Positions 1 to 10,775 of a stretch of 64,000 nt of DNA are shown here, piece by piece; positions within the stretch are counted from its first letter, which is position 1; each line of letters begins with the position of its first letter. This DNA is from Crocodylus rhombifer. Lineage: Eukaryota > Chordata > Crocodylia > Crocodylidae. The notes under the pieces were generated by a model. It did not search any database, was not told the origin of the DNA, and saw only the letters and a list, made by a program, of their open reading frames with translations. The stretch lies in NCBI GenBank assembly GCA_038503035.1, contig JAVSML010024007.1:1-64000 (forward strand). The letters run 5' to 3'. Made by a program: the position numbers and the translations under genes.

Positions 1-62
1 CCCCCGATCATGCAAGTGGCCCTCCTCTGGACCCTCTCCATGTTGTCCACATCCCTCTTGAA
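1..62 (-). mobile_element. CR1 LINE ORF2 fragment cut by the window edge
   Basis: Read on the minus strand, this matches the stretch of CR1 ORF2 just after the reverse transcriptase. It corresponds to the part of the full-length copy in this window near 27805-27855, which encodes the motif DVEKLERVQRRATRMI. It starts at the window edge, so its true extent is unknown. It is a dead 5'-truncated fragment. Confidence 0.75.
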
Positions 63-2321
63 GTGTCAGAATTATTGATTCTTAACTACTTTATACCTTT
101 AGGCAACTTGTAGACCTTCTAGGTTGTTCACTACTTGTTATATTCCAAGGTGAGTTTGACCACCAAGTGAGCCTTAATTTTGGGTATGTTAGCCTTTTTT
201 GTTGTTTGAAGGGGACTTAGCTCCTGTCCCAGAGCACAGATTACACATTATCAAGGCCCATCTCCAGCCATCTTCTAAACTGAGCTCTAGGTAGTCAAGA
301 AAGGAAGAAAAAGAACATGCTTTTTAGCTCAGAAAAATTGGTGCCTTTCTAGAATAATCCTGGGTTCTAGCATGAATCTTTGTCCCTAATGGGTCAGAAA
401 TTCCTGGTACTCAATACTTACCATACATTTTGTCCAGTAAATGCTAAATACAAGTTGTGGTGGCTGATCTTCAAGAGAGGGGCTGAAGAGGGGAATAGAT
501 AATGTTTGACCTATGGCCTGGTCATTCGAGTACTGTTCTGTGAAGTCAGAAAGTTGTGAGAAAGGTGGGACTATAATTTGGTTTCTTGCTTTCTAGACAA
601 ATACTCTAACCACTCAAGTGTCAGGCTGAAAAATAAGACAGTCCTTCTCCACCTCCATCTAAAACCTGGTAGTCATGGGTTTTTGCAAGGTGGAATGTTG
701 TGACTTAGGCTCATCCAAGTACAGGTGGAGAGAGTTGCATACTTGCACCGTTAGTGTGTAATCTACCTAGCGTACTCAGTCGCTGTGTGGACACTTACAT
801 ACCTACACTGCACAGGGAATTGCAAAGTGTGCATGAATGCCAAAAATGATACTTTTGCATCTGGAATACTGCTGTCTGGGCAAGTAAAATGAAATAGAAT
901 TCTACCCAGAGGGATCCATTAATTCTATGGATTTAGCCTCTGCCACTTGCACAGTAAGGTGAATATCACCTGTGCCTGGAAGAAATCCATTAACTCAGAA
1001 GTATAGCCAAAGAGTTTCCAGTCTGCTATATAAGATATTCCTCATAGAGGACTATAAGCCCCTAAATGGACATGTTGTAAACAAAGTGTAACACAATCAT
1101 GTATTAAGTGATGAAAAGGAATAGTGGAATATCAGGACAATATTCTAACTACTAGTTGTATTAGGTAATTCCATAGGCTCCCAAGAGAAATGGAGGAGGC
1201 CATTTTATTTGAATTATTTATAACTGAACTAGAAAAAAAACCACAAGCAAATATGTCATAAGAAACACTCCAAAGTTTGTAAGGAGAATCTACAAATTTA
1301 CCATATATAATAAAGTGAGTCCGTGATTCCTAAAGATTGTTTTTTTGCCATTTTTGAGGTAAAATGTATTGATTCATTAAAGCAAGAAAAGCACCCAGCA
1401 CACTTTTTCAGTCATATAATCAGATCTTCTTCCTGAAGAGTTAATTCCTACCCACTGCAAGGCAGTAGGCAATTTGTATTTTCTTTTCCTCATGTTTCAG
1501 AATGGCTCTTGCTGGTACGGATGCTTCCAGATTGGCACTTCTGCTGAACATACTCAGCAGCTTGCCCCAGCTTTTGCTTATATGTAGGCCATTTAAATAT
1601 GTTGTGGCTCTTACCAACAGGCCTTTTCTGCAAATGTTTACCCATATGCTATCAAAATGAATTCAGTGAGACTACTTGTGTAAGGAATATTCATATGAGT
1701 AATGGTTTTAAAGATGATACTACAAATGCTTTCCTCAACCTTCATGTTCAGATTGACTAATCAAGAACTGGCTTCTTAGGTGTCTTCACCAGATAACACA
1801 AAACCATCATGTCATTGGTATTAGGGGTAAAGTTCTCAGCAGTGCAATAAGTCTGAAAAAGTATATCTAAAGTATAAGTAGATGTATCTAAGAAAGCCTG
1901 AATGTTCTCTTAGAGGAACAGGGGGTCCCTTTCCTTTTAAACGCTCTCCCCATACTTGCATGCTGCAAGCCTTTTAGTTTATGATGAATACTGTTAAAGT
2001 GAGAGATGAGACATTTGAAGGTAAGATCAGAAATAGAAGGGTCAAATTGTTTACCTTAACAGGAAGGTCAACATAGGGTGACAGCCTGGTCTCTCTTATG
2101 TCAGCTGGAGTTTTGTCATTGTCTTCTATCAGGTTGGGAATTCAGCAGTAATATTTACATACAGCTATAGATTTAGACACTTTAGGATATTAGTTTCAGT
2201 ATTCAACAAAATGCACTTGTGATTGTTGCAAACAAAACATACTGAAGAAGCAAATGCAATATACTGGACCTATATTGCTATGCTTTTATGTAACCATATT
2301 TCATTCTGTTGTGTTCTAGTG
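63..2321. other. AT-rich sequence with no recognised feature
   Basis: No long open frame, no splice-flanked exon-like frame and no repeat terminus was recognised. It could be intergenic or intronic. Confidence 0.5.
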
Positions 2322-2431
2322 CAGAAGCTGTCAACCTTTTTGGACTCGAGGCACCAATGACCCCTCCTTGGGCTCAAGGCATCTCCTCCATAACTTTTGT
2401 GAATTGAATGGCACCCAATGAAAAAAATGAA
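2322..2431 (+). mobile_element. hAT-type MITE end (fragment)
   Basis: It begins CAGAAGCTGTCAACCTTTTT, which resembles the hAT (Charlie-like) terminus CAGTGGTTCTCAACCTTTTG at 41479. No partner terminus was found, and the sequence runs directly into the TA-flanked MITE at 2434. It may therefore be a remnant interrupted by that insertion. Confidence 0.4.
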
Positions 2432-2433
2432 TA

Positions 2434-2684
2434 CAGGCAACCCCTGCTTAGTGCTCTTAATTGGTTCCTGAAAAACCGAGTGTTAAGTGAAATGAGCATT
2501 ATGCAAAACCAAAAGTTTTTGATGACCCAAGATGGTGACTGCAAGTGTTTTTAATGACCCAAGATGCTGACTGTGAACATTATAATGAAACTCACTGAGT
2601 GCTAAATGAAATCAGGTATCAATTTAAAATGAGTGTTATAGCAAAATAGTGTTAAGTGAAACAGCATTGAGCAGGGGTTGCCTG
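2434..2684. mobile_element. Tigger/pogo-like MITE, 251 bp
   Basis: The ends are a perfect 15-bp terminal inverted repeat (CAGGCAACCCCTGCT), with imperfect similarity continuing inward. TA dinucleotides flank both ends (2432-2433 and 2685-2686), as expected for Tc1/mariner/pogo insertion at TA. The interior has short recurring phrases such as gtgttaagtgaaa and gatgacccaagatg. There is no coding capacity, so it is a non-autonomous element. Confidence 0.85.
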
Positions 2685-2686
2685 TA

Positions 2687-5555
2687 TATATATTATACTG
2701 CTTACTTCCTTACACAAGGGCTAGGCACTAGGGATGGAAAATTGCCTAGGCAGGGACAAGTCACCATACTTCACCATAAAGTGCTGTACAGCAACGTAGC
2801 ACATTGCTATATCACTGTAGGGTGATGTGTAGATATGCCCTGTATCTTCAATATCCACAGGCAGGAGGTTGGCTATATGTTTTGTATTATGATGTTCTTC
2901 TAACAGCATGCCAGAGCATTGATTCAGCACTGACAGGTTGAAGAAATTTGTTGCTTGCTTATTCACATCTGAAGTAAATTATTGAATCAGGGCTCTGATA
3001 TCTAAATGAAGGCCTTATTCCATGCTTTATCTTCATGCACTGAGAGTTCTCTTTGGGGATGAGAGGACTTTGTAGTCCTAATTGCATACCTTCATTCTTT
3101 CACCTTAAATAAAAAACTAAATTTGATATTTTTCATAGAATAAGCTTCATACTTTTGCTGTGACTGTTGTAGACCTTAAGGGAATGACAAACTAAAGGAG
3201 CTTGTTTGTGAAATATGAAGGGGGAAAACAGGCCAGAGATCTTCCCTTCTTTTTCAGGGTGCACAGAAGAGCTCAGGAGCCTTAGTACTAAGAAAACTTT
3301 ATGCAGGCTATCTGGTATCTTCGGTAAAAATGAGAAAGCAGAGGTTGAGATTTAGATTTTCCAAGGTGTCTGCTAATTCTGGGTGTCTCTTTTTCTGAGT
3401 GACCAGTCTGAGACACTAAACATTTATTTGTTGGAAGTGCTGAGTACTCATTTAAGTTGACAAGTGTTATGGGTATTCAAAATCTTTGAAAGTCAGGCTT
3501 ATATCTGAAATTGGGTTACCAAAAATGATGGGAATGTTTGAAAAAAATCCCCTCAGTAGATTGTCTGTAGCTACCCAGTAAATCAGTGATCAGACATGCT
3601 TATTAAGTGAATGTTAAGGTAGGTAGTAGGGCTGGATTGCCTGTAGGACCTTGTCAACTTGTATATCACATTTCTGACAGAAAATGTTGTAACCATTACA
3701 GTTACAAGTAACATCTAAGATTATTGAAATGAAGAGATGATTGCAATGGAAGTGCTCTTTGTTAGTTTACTCAATACACTTGTCAGTATTGTGAATACTG
3801 TTACTTTCAGTATTTCCTTTTAATATTCAATTAATCACTTTTTCTCACCTGAAAACAAAAGGAAACAACAACCAAATGTCAAAAGAGAAAAATAGAGGAC
3901 AGAAAAAATAAGAATGTCTAAACAAATACATTTACAGAATTATAAAGAAAGATATTCACTTATAATTCAGTTTGTCAGTATCCTTCCTTCTCCATATTTC
4001 TGGTAATTCCAGAAAATAACCATCATCATACCACTATCAGCAAAAACAGGGGCACAGCATCTCGGTCTCCCCTTCTGTTTAGTCGGCTTCAAAGCCAGCA
4101 TTTTCCCACCTAAATAGAAAAGGAATTAGAAAGGAATAAAGGATGATATAAATTGTCACTGAGTAATTTTCCTTTGTGATTTATAGACCACTTCTCCAAT
4201 CCTTTGGATGTTTCTAGACAATCAGAAGAGGTAGCCAGCAGACCCATAAAGGAGGTGAGAGTAGCAGAGTGGTTTATTTCAAAAGAGCTAAGCCTTTTTT
4301 CTGAATCAATGCCCACTAAGTAGTGTCTGTTAAAGGTGTGAGGTAAATTTCCTTCATGGTAACATTAATTCTGTTGTCTCAGAAAGAAAGAAATTCCCCA
4401 GATAAGCTATACTTTTCACTAGCAGAGATGAAATATAGCCTATCTTTCTGCAAATCAGAAAATACATAGTTCTTTTTCATAGTTAACAGAAGCAGAAAAG
4501 CTTTCCACGCCGGTCCTTAGAAGCCATGGAGAATGGCAGGCGGATTCCATTGAGTGGTAGTACTGTATCTATATTAATTTATCTCAATAAGGACAGGGAT
4601 TTGAACATTTTAGCATTTGGGGACTGAAAGCAAACAAATAAGGATAGGTGACGCCCCAACTCTGGTACAAGAGTGTCAGGCTCCAGTGCACTAAATTGAA
4701 AGACATACTGTAGGGAATAAATTAAAGGGGTTCCTTGGATAGCACTTATAATATTATTGATGTGCTGAGGAAAATACAGGCTGATACATCAGTGGTAAAG
4801 AGAGGTTTATGGTGGGAAGGCCATTGAACTGTCTGCTCTGAGAGGCAAGCACAGCAAAGAAATGTAGAGAAAAACATAATTTCATATTTAACTAAGAGAG
4901 ACTAATCTCCCTGGGGTTCAGCAGAAAGCTGTAGGGGAATTTAGCAATGAGGCACAGGTGAAAGGAAAGCTAAAACCCAGAAACTGATAGAAAAGCACTC
5001 AAATAGATATGTTTTCTTTTATTTCCTTAAGCTGCTATGCTTGGGTACAAAAAGGGAAGGAAAACTTTATTTTATAGCATAGGGAATGAGAGAAAAGCCC
5101 TGTCTAATGAATGAAACAAGAGTTACATTTCAGGAAAAAAAATAATAAAAAAATCATAGCATTCTGCTTTTGCATTCTTTCATAGGGAAGAGATGAGAAG
5201 GCCTAACTCCCATGATCCCATGCTTAAAATTTGCTGAAGGAAAGGAGAGACTGTAAAGGACGACAGGCACTGAAGGCTCCCCTGCCATCATCACAATCCA
5301 TAAGAAAAAGATCTAAGCAAGTGGGGTCAGGCCAGTATACGGCCACATCCAGTGCACAGCATTGGGCCACTCATCTTGCCTGCTGAGCTGGATGCCACTG
5401 ATTTAAGGGAACAGTATGAAAAACAGGGCACATGCAGAGTGATCCAATCCCTCTTATACACTCATGTTGCCAGCAAACATAGGTTTAGGGATGTCTTGAC
5501 CTGTGTTACATAACTGACTGTGCCTAAAAGCTGTATTGGACCTACCCTCTATTGA
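2687..5555. other. AT-rich sequence with no recognised feature
   Basis: The frames at 2721-2966 (-) and 4110-4316 (-) are short, match no family I know, and have no exon context. I treat them as chance frames. Confidence 0.5.
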
Positions 5556-5905
5556 TTTACCCAGTCCCCTTTTTTGATCTAGTTTTACCAGTGGCCCACA
5601 ATGTCCTGTAGTACTAAGTTCCACTAGGTATTTATGCCTTTTGTAAAGTAATTCCTTTTCTGTGTTTTAAATTTAAAACCTTATGATTTTCATGGGGTGA
5701 GCCCTAGTTTTGGATATTATAAACTATTCACAACTATAGTGAATCTTAGTTCCCTATTTAGTTTTAATAAAGCAGAAATGATTTTGTAGAGTTCTATCAT
5801 ATGTCCCCCGTCAGTTGTTTCTCTCCCAGAGTGAAGAATCCTACTCTTCCCATAGCTCTTCTCATATGGAAGCCTTTCCAGATCCAGTTTCCATACCCTG
5901 CCCAA
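5556..5905 (-). mobile_element. Old LINE 3' fragment (CR1/L2-like), degenerate
   Basis: On the minus strand the frame 5717-5905 reads LERLPYEKSYGK and later GGHMIELYKII. This resembles the post-RT segment of CR1/L2-like ORF2 proteins (LPYEERL...RRLRGDLIEVYKII). It is heavily diverged and the boundaries are approximate. It could instead be a chance resemblance. Confidence 0.4.
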
Positions 5906-7080
5906 TTTGACTTAATTTGGAAAGGCACAACTGATATATCCTTAACCACAATACAGTAGTATGAACATGCTGAATTGTTATATCTTTAGATTTTTCTCAA
6001 TTTCAGATTGCAGCAACATTTTATACACTGAAGTTAAAGTGTTCTCATGAAGATTAGATTGGCCTATATCACAAGATTAAGGTTGATCCAATCTAATCAG
6101 CCTATAGCACTGAGGTATATGAAATGACTGATGAATAAAACAACTGATAAACCCTGGAATTAAATTCTAAACAGCACTGAGGACAAAAATAAAACTTTAC
6201 TTGGCTTGAACAATTCTCATTGGACTTAAAATTTCCATTTGAATAAAAAATATTCTATAGAGAGAATTGCTATGGAATGTCAGTTGTATTGAGCTCAAGT
6301 GCATTTTCAAAAAGAAATGTCCAAGTATAAAAAAATTTAAAGCCTAATCCTGCTGCCATTGCAGGCAAGGCTGACATTTTCAGTGCCTTCAGCAGGATTT
6401 CTAATGAAACTCCTATCTTGACATCATTTATTAAAAATTTTGGAAGGAATATTTTTTTCATACAGGCTGTAATCTGACATCTTTAGCATATATCTTATTT
6501 TATTATATAAGTTAGAGAGAAGGACTTATTTTATCCAGGAAAAATAAAACATAACAAATTCTTCATCTTTAGTTATAAATGAAGGGGGAAGTTAATATTG
6601 TTTTCTGGGTTATAATTGATAGATACTAACTTCAAGAGAACAACTTGAAACTGCTGGTACAAAGCTGATAAAAATACAGCTAGGAATGTATCATATTCTC
6701 TATATACCCTATCCCCTGAGAGATGTACATACATTTTTAATAGGGACTATAAGTATCATAGTGTCTGCAGCATTGCACAATACCTGGCTATGGCTAAATA
6801 TATCTCTTAGAAAAGTATGTATTTTGAAAAACTAGATGTGTGAACAATATACAAAAAATGATCAATACAATGGCTTTAGAGTGAATCATATTTAGTTTGA
6901 GATAATATTTGTCACTTAGAAACTTCAGCCATTTGGTATAGGAACAGTAGAAATAGACTTGAAAAAGACTTGAATAGACTTCTGACATTTTACTTGTAGG
7001 ACTGGAAGATATATTATGTATCAGATTATCAGCGAAAAGGTTACAATCATAAATAGCAACTTCTAGTAGCTATTTTTTTT
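5906..7080. other. AT-rich sequence with no recognised feature
   Basis: The short minus frames at 6270-6461 and 6794-6988 show no recognisable domain. Confidence 0.5.
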
Positions 7081-7181
7081 CATTAGATATGTCTACGTGT
7101 GCATTTAGGTATGGCTTAATTTACCGTGCATTAAGCTAATACACAGTAAATTAATTTGGGTAGGTGGCTACATGTTCAGTG

Positions 7182-7207
7182 ACCTGGCACTAAATTTAGT
7201 GCCAGGT
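7182..7207. repeat. Perfect 26-bp palindrome at the Harbinger left end
   Basis: The half-site ACCTGGCACTAAA is followed directly by its exact reverse complement, with no spacer. Just upstream, 7121-7155 is a second, imperfect inverted repeat (aatttac...gtaaatt). Subterminal palindromes can be transposase or Myb-partner binding sites. That role is inferred. Confidence 0.75.
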
Positions 7208-7428
7208 TCATCCAGCCTAGCCATGTGCCCCTGTGGCTACTGGGGGCAGCTTCGGCTTCTGGCCCCAGCTGCCAGCACTTGGCAGCCATCTTTAAAACAC
7301 AGCCCTGCACTGTGTTCTCTGGACAGCTGGTACCTGTGCTCAGATGAGCAGTAGGCACACAGAGTGGCAGCACATGGCAGCTCTGTTCATGCTCCCTCTG
7401 TGTTCCTGAGCTATGGCTGCCACAGCCT

Positions 7429-8640
7429 GTGGCCCTGCCAAGTGACGAACACGGTCTCCTGATCTTGCTAGCCACCTTAGTTGTCCTGCTGGCACAGTGC
7501 AGTTACCATCACCTGGCCCATGGGCATCTCACTTTGCCCAGCTCCCCCAAACACAGTGACTGCCTGACTGACTGCTGCTTGCCCTACCAGGGCCTCCACC
7601 ACTGTGCAGTTCCTCCCAGATCCCCCTCCATTGCCCTTCTGGGTCTACAGCTTCATCGCTTCTGGGCCCACCATACCAACCAGGACTAGTGGCAGTGCCT
7701 GGTGCGACACAACTGGGATGATGAGCAGTGGGTCAACACCTTCAGGATGACTTGGGCCACCTTCACCAATCTCTTCTGCCAGCTCCAGCCCCACCTGGAG
7801 TGCCAAGACACTGGCATGCACCTGGACTTCCCTGCCAAACTGACCCTGCACCTGGCTTCCTCCCCACCCCTCTGCCCCTGGCACTGCTTAAGCTGGCCAT
7901 GCCTGCTAGCCTATACTATGTGGGTCACTTGTTCAGAGTGGGCAAGGCCACCACTGGGGAGATCATTTTGGAGATGTGCAGTGCCCTCCAGGACATGCTG
8001 GTGGATACTGTTCTCTGCATCTGTGACCACAGATGTGGAGGACAGTGGTGGTCACAGAGTACCATGCACTGGCATTCTCTCAGTGTATCAGTGCCCTGGA
8101 AAGGACACATATCCCAGTGACCTGCCAACCCCCTGGAGACTGGCCCTATTATAGCTGTAGGAGGTTCCACTCTATGGTCCAACAGGTGGTTGTAGATCAC
8201 CAAGGGACCTTCACCCATGTGAGTGCCAGCTGGGCAGGCAGCATGCATGATGCCCACCTGTTCAGGAACTCTGGACTGGGCATGCTGGTGGAGAGCAGGT
8301 GCTTCATGCTGGGAGTGAAGGACCTGCAGATAGGTGCTGTCATCAGCCCACCCTTGCTCACTGAGGACCCAGCATACCCATTTCTGCTGTGGCTGATGAG
8401 GCCCTACACTGGACACCTGGACCCACGCCAGGCCCACTTTAATCAGTGCCTGGGCCAGACCCACACCCTTGTTGAGTGCACCTTTGGCTGCCTCCAAGGT
8501 CACTGGTGCGACCTCACTGCCCACCTCAAAGTGGCCAAGAACAACTTCCCCTAGTTAATTGTCATAGCTTGTGTTCCACAGAATATTTGTGAAGCCTGGG
8601 AAGAGTTGTTCCAGGAGGCCCGGGTAAGGAGGCATGCCAG
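7429..8640 (+). pseudogene. HARBI1-like Harbinger transposase (DDE nuclease) pseudogene
   Basis: The protein can be followed across three frames. Residues from 7429 on (LPSDEHGL...) give the N-terminus, and WDDEQWVNTFRMTWATF the family's helical N-terminal region. Then GHLFRVGKATTGEIILEM is the HTH-like segment, and ALERTHIPV...HDAHLFRNSG...VECTFGCL is the DDE nuclease core. Breaks are an in-frame TAG at 7687, a frameshift near 7860, another near 8028, and a TAG at 8552 followed by LIVIACVPQNICEAW, the family's C-terminal helix. The first catalytic Asp (GALDGTHI in the family) is Glu here (ALERTHI). The second Asp (HDA) and the third acidic residue (VEC) remain. There is no ATG at the expected start; the codon is GTG. 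HARBI-type proteins cut and join transposon ends together with a Myb-like partner. This copy is dead. Confidence 0.85.
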
Positions 8641-9139
8641 GCAGGGATGGCCTGGTGGTGGGAGCATGAGCTGCGGTGGCAGTGGCAGTAGTGGGTTTCC
8701 CCCAGTGAGAACCCAGACAAAGCGCATACCCACCAGCAGAAGCCAGGTCACTGGGAGTGGGAGGCTCTTGCAGACCACCTCATGGAGCACTCTCCCCTCT
8801 TGCCTGCCTGCACCGCCACTCACACACTCCCTGCCGACCACCAGCACCACTTTCATGCCAGGCACATATTGAAACAAGAAAGCTTTATTCTCCTCACAAC
8901 AACCATTTTCATCCCTCCCCCCTCACACAGAGCCCCCTTTGTCCTTCCCTCCCCAACACACTGAATGCTCTCCCCTTCAAACAACAGAACCCCTCGCCCT
9001 TCTTTTTCCAACAGAGTCCCTTCACCACCCTTCCCACTCACCAACAATAAAGAAACTCTCTTCCCAGTTTGAAACCTATGTACAAAAGTCTGCATCTGTC
9101 TTAGTGGCCCGGAGTGGTGGTCCGTAGTGTGCCTATGGG

Positions 9140-10540
9140 GCAAAGTCTGGGGGCAAACAGCCAGTAACCCCACCTCTCACCATTCCCCCCTGGGCCTGGG
9201 GGCTACAGGAACCATGGTGGGTGGCAGGCTTGCCCATAGGTAATGGTCGCCAGTGCTCCTCTGGAGTGGGCGGCTCCCACTCCAGCTGCTGGAGTCCAGG
9301 AACAGTAGGAACAGTGTCCAGGTCTGGTGCCACTCCAGGCACCTCCAGCACATCTGCAGGGGCATAGGTGGAGGCAGGGGCTGGACCAGGGACTCCTGTG
9401 GGCAGGAGGCACCAGAGGATCTCCTCCCATGCCCAAGCAGGGGCCTGCTACAGTGTGGTGGGCAGGTACAGTGGGCCCTGTGGGGCTAGAGCTGGGGGTG
9501 GCAACGCACACCACCGCCAGGCCCAAGACACGTCCATTGGTGATAATGGTGGTCATTATCAATGGCCTTCATTGCCTGGACCTGGATGGCATTTCGCTGC
9601 CTGAGGAGCTGGAGGTGCTCCCGATTCAGGGCCAGGAGCTTTGCCTGGAACGCCCTCTCTGTTGGTCCCACACGTCCTCCTGAGTAGTCTCCTGGGTGAT
9701 ATCCTCTGCAGGCTACCTCTTCTGGTGGGCCAGGTCCTCCTCCTACCTGCTTCTCAACCACTGCCACCAGCTGCTGAAGCAGGAGGGTCCTCTCTTGTGT
9801 GCACTAATAGCACAGTTGGTGCATGTAAAGGGCTGCAGCACTGGGTGGCAGCGACCCTGATCCAGCATCTCTGCTGGGGATGGTGGTCTCTCCCCCACAT
9901 CCAGATACTGACCTTGCAGAGAAAAGAGACAGAAGGCTTTTGTGACAGTTTGTGACAATTAAGAGATAAGAAGCTCTGCACCAAGGACCATGCACTACCT
10001 GGCCTCAGATCAGGGGTCAATTGTGCATGGATGCCTGGGGACCATGGTAGGTTGCATGGGTGCCCAGGCAGCTGCCAGCCAATTCCCCCATCCCTGTGCA
10101 CTCCCCTTGGGCCAGTGGCCCTCTGGGTGCTGGGTGCAGGCAGCCTGCATTCCCCACCCCGTTCCTAGGGCAGGAGAAGCCAGGCTGCTGGCAGCACCTG
10201 CTGCTGCAGCTGCAGAACCCACTCACCCCACACCCTTTCCCCTGGAGGCCAACTGCTCTGCTGTGCTGCCACCCAGCCCATGATGCCCAGGCTCACAGGG
10301 CATGGGACTCCTGGACAACTGGGACAGGGAGCTGGTTGTGACCCCTCCCTCCCCACTGGGGGCTTCTCTGGGGAGGCTCTTTCAGGTTAGCTTCCCAGCA
10401 CGCTGCCACCGCGTCCTGAGAATGCCCCCGCTGTGTGGGGGTCCCATCGGTGCACAATGAGCTTTGTGTAGACTGAGGGGTGCCCAACCCCACCATGTCC
10501 TGCTGCCATTGATCCTCCTGGTGCCCCTGGCACATGTGTT
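9140..10540 (-). pseudogene. Harbinger Myb/SANT-type partner protein pseudogene
   Basis: The clearest piece is the minus frame 9486-9767, which contains ERAFQAKLLALNREHLQLL followed by RQRNAIQVQAMKAI. This is an amphipathic helical tail typical of the Myb/SANT-like proteins encoded opposite Harbinger nucleases. Upstream minus frames (9754-10101, 10293-10535) are low-complexity and frame-shifted, and I cannot place the SANT helices with confidence. In active elements this partner binds the transposon ends and recruits the nuclease. Boundaries are approximate. Confidence 0.5.
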
Positions 10541-10569
10541 CTCTTGGTTTGGGTCCCTGAGCTATGATG

Positions 10570-10765
10570 GTTCAGGGAGCAAGTTCAGGCTGCTCTACAA
10601 AATCCACTGCCAGCTGAAGGCCTACCTGCGGTAATATACTACATGTACCTGCCCCCCACTGCTGAGGAGGGCATTGCCACCATCATTGACACTTTCTTTG
10701 GGGTGTGAGGCCTAGGCCCACTCAGCTGTGGGGACATGGGATGCTCAATAAAGTTTCAAACTGTG
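10570..10765 (+). pseudogene. Unrecognised coding-like remnant at the Harbinger 3' edge
   Basis: The plus strand reads FRLLYKIHCQLKAYLR in one frame and YYMYLPPTAEEGIATIIDTF in the next, then a stop and an AATAAA about 40 bp later. The composition looks like decayed protein-coding sequence rather than random DNA. I do not recognise the family. It may be a further C-terminal exon or frame of the transposon. Confidence 0.3.
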
Positions 10766-10775
10766 TCCTGCCTTA

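Larger units (their letters stand above)
7085..10775 (+). mobile_element. Decayed Harbinger (PIF/Harbinger) DNA transposon
   Basis: A GC-rich island in AT-rich DNA contains a HARBI1-like nuclease relic on + (7429-8640) and a Myb/SANT-type partner relic on - (about 9140-10540). This convergent two-gene layout is typical of PIF/Harbinger elements. The left edge is marked by two inverted repeats (7121-7155 and 7182-7207). On the right an AATAAA at about 10747 is followed by AT-rich DNA. I could not identify matching terminal inverted repeats or a 3-bp target duplication, so the boundaries are approximate. Confidence 0.7.

Noticed and set aside
8606..10535. Many overlapping 60-119-aa frames on both strands
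   Set aside because: Several frames are open at once in a GC-rich island and most lack any motif. Only the nuclease path and the helical minus-strand tail carry family signatures.
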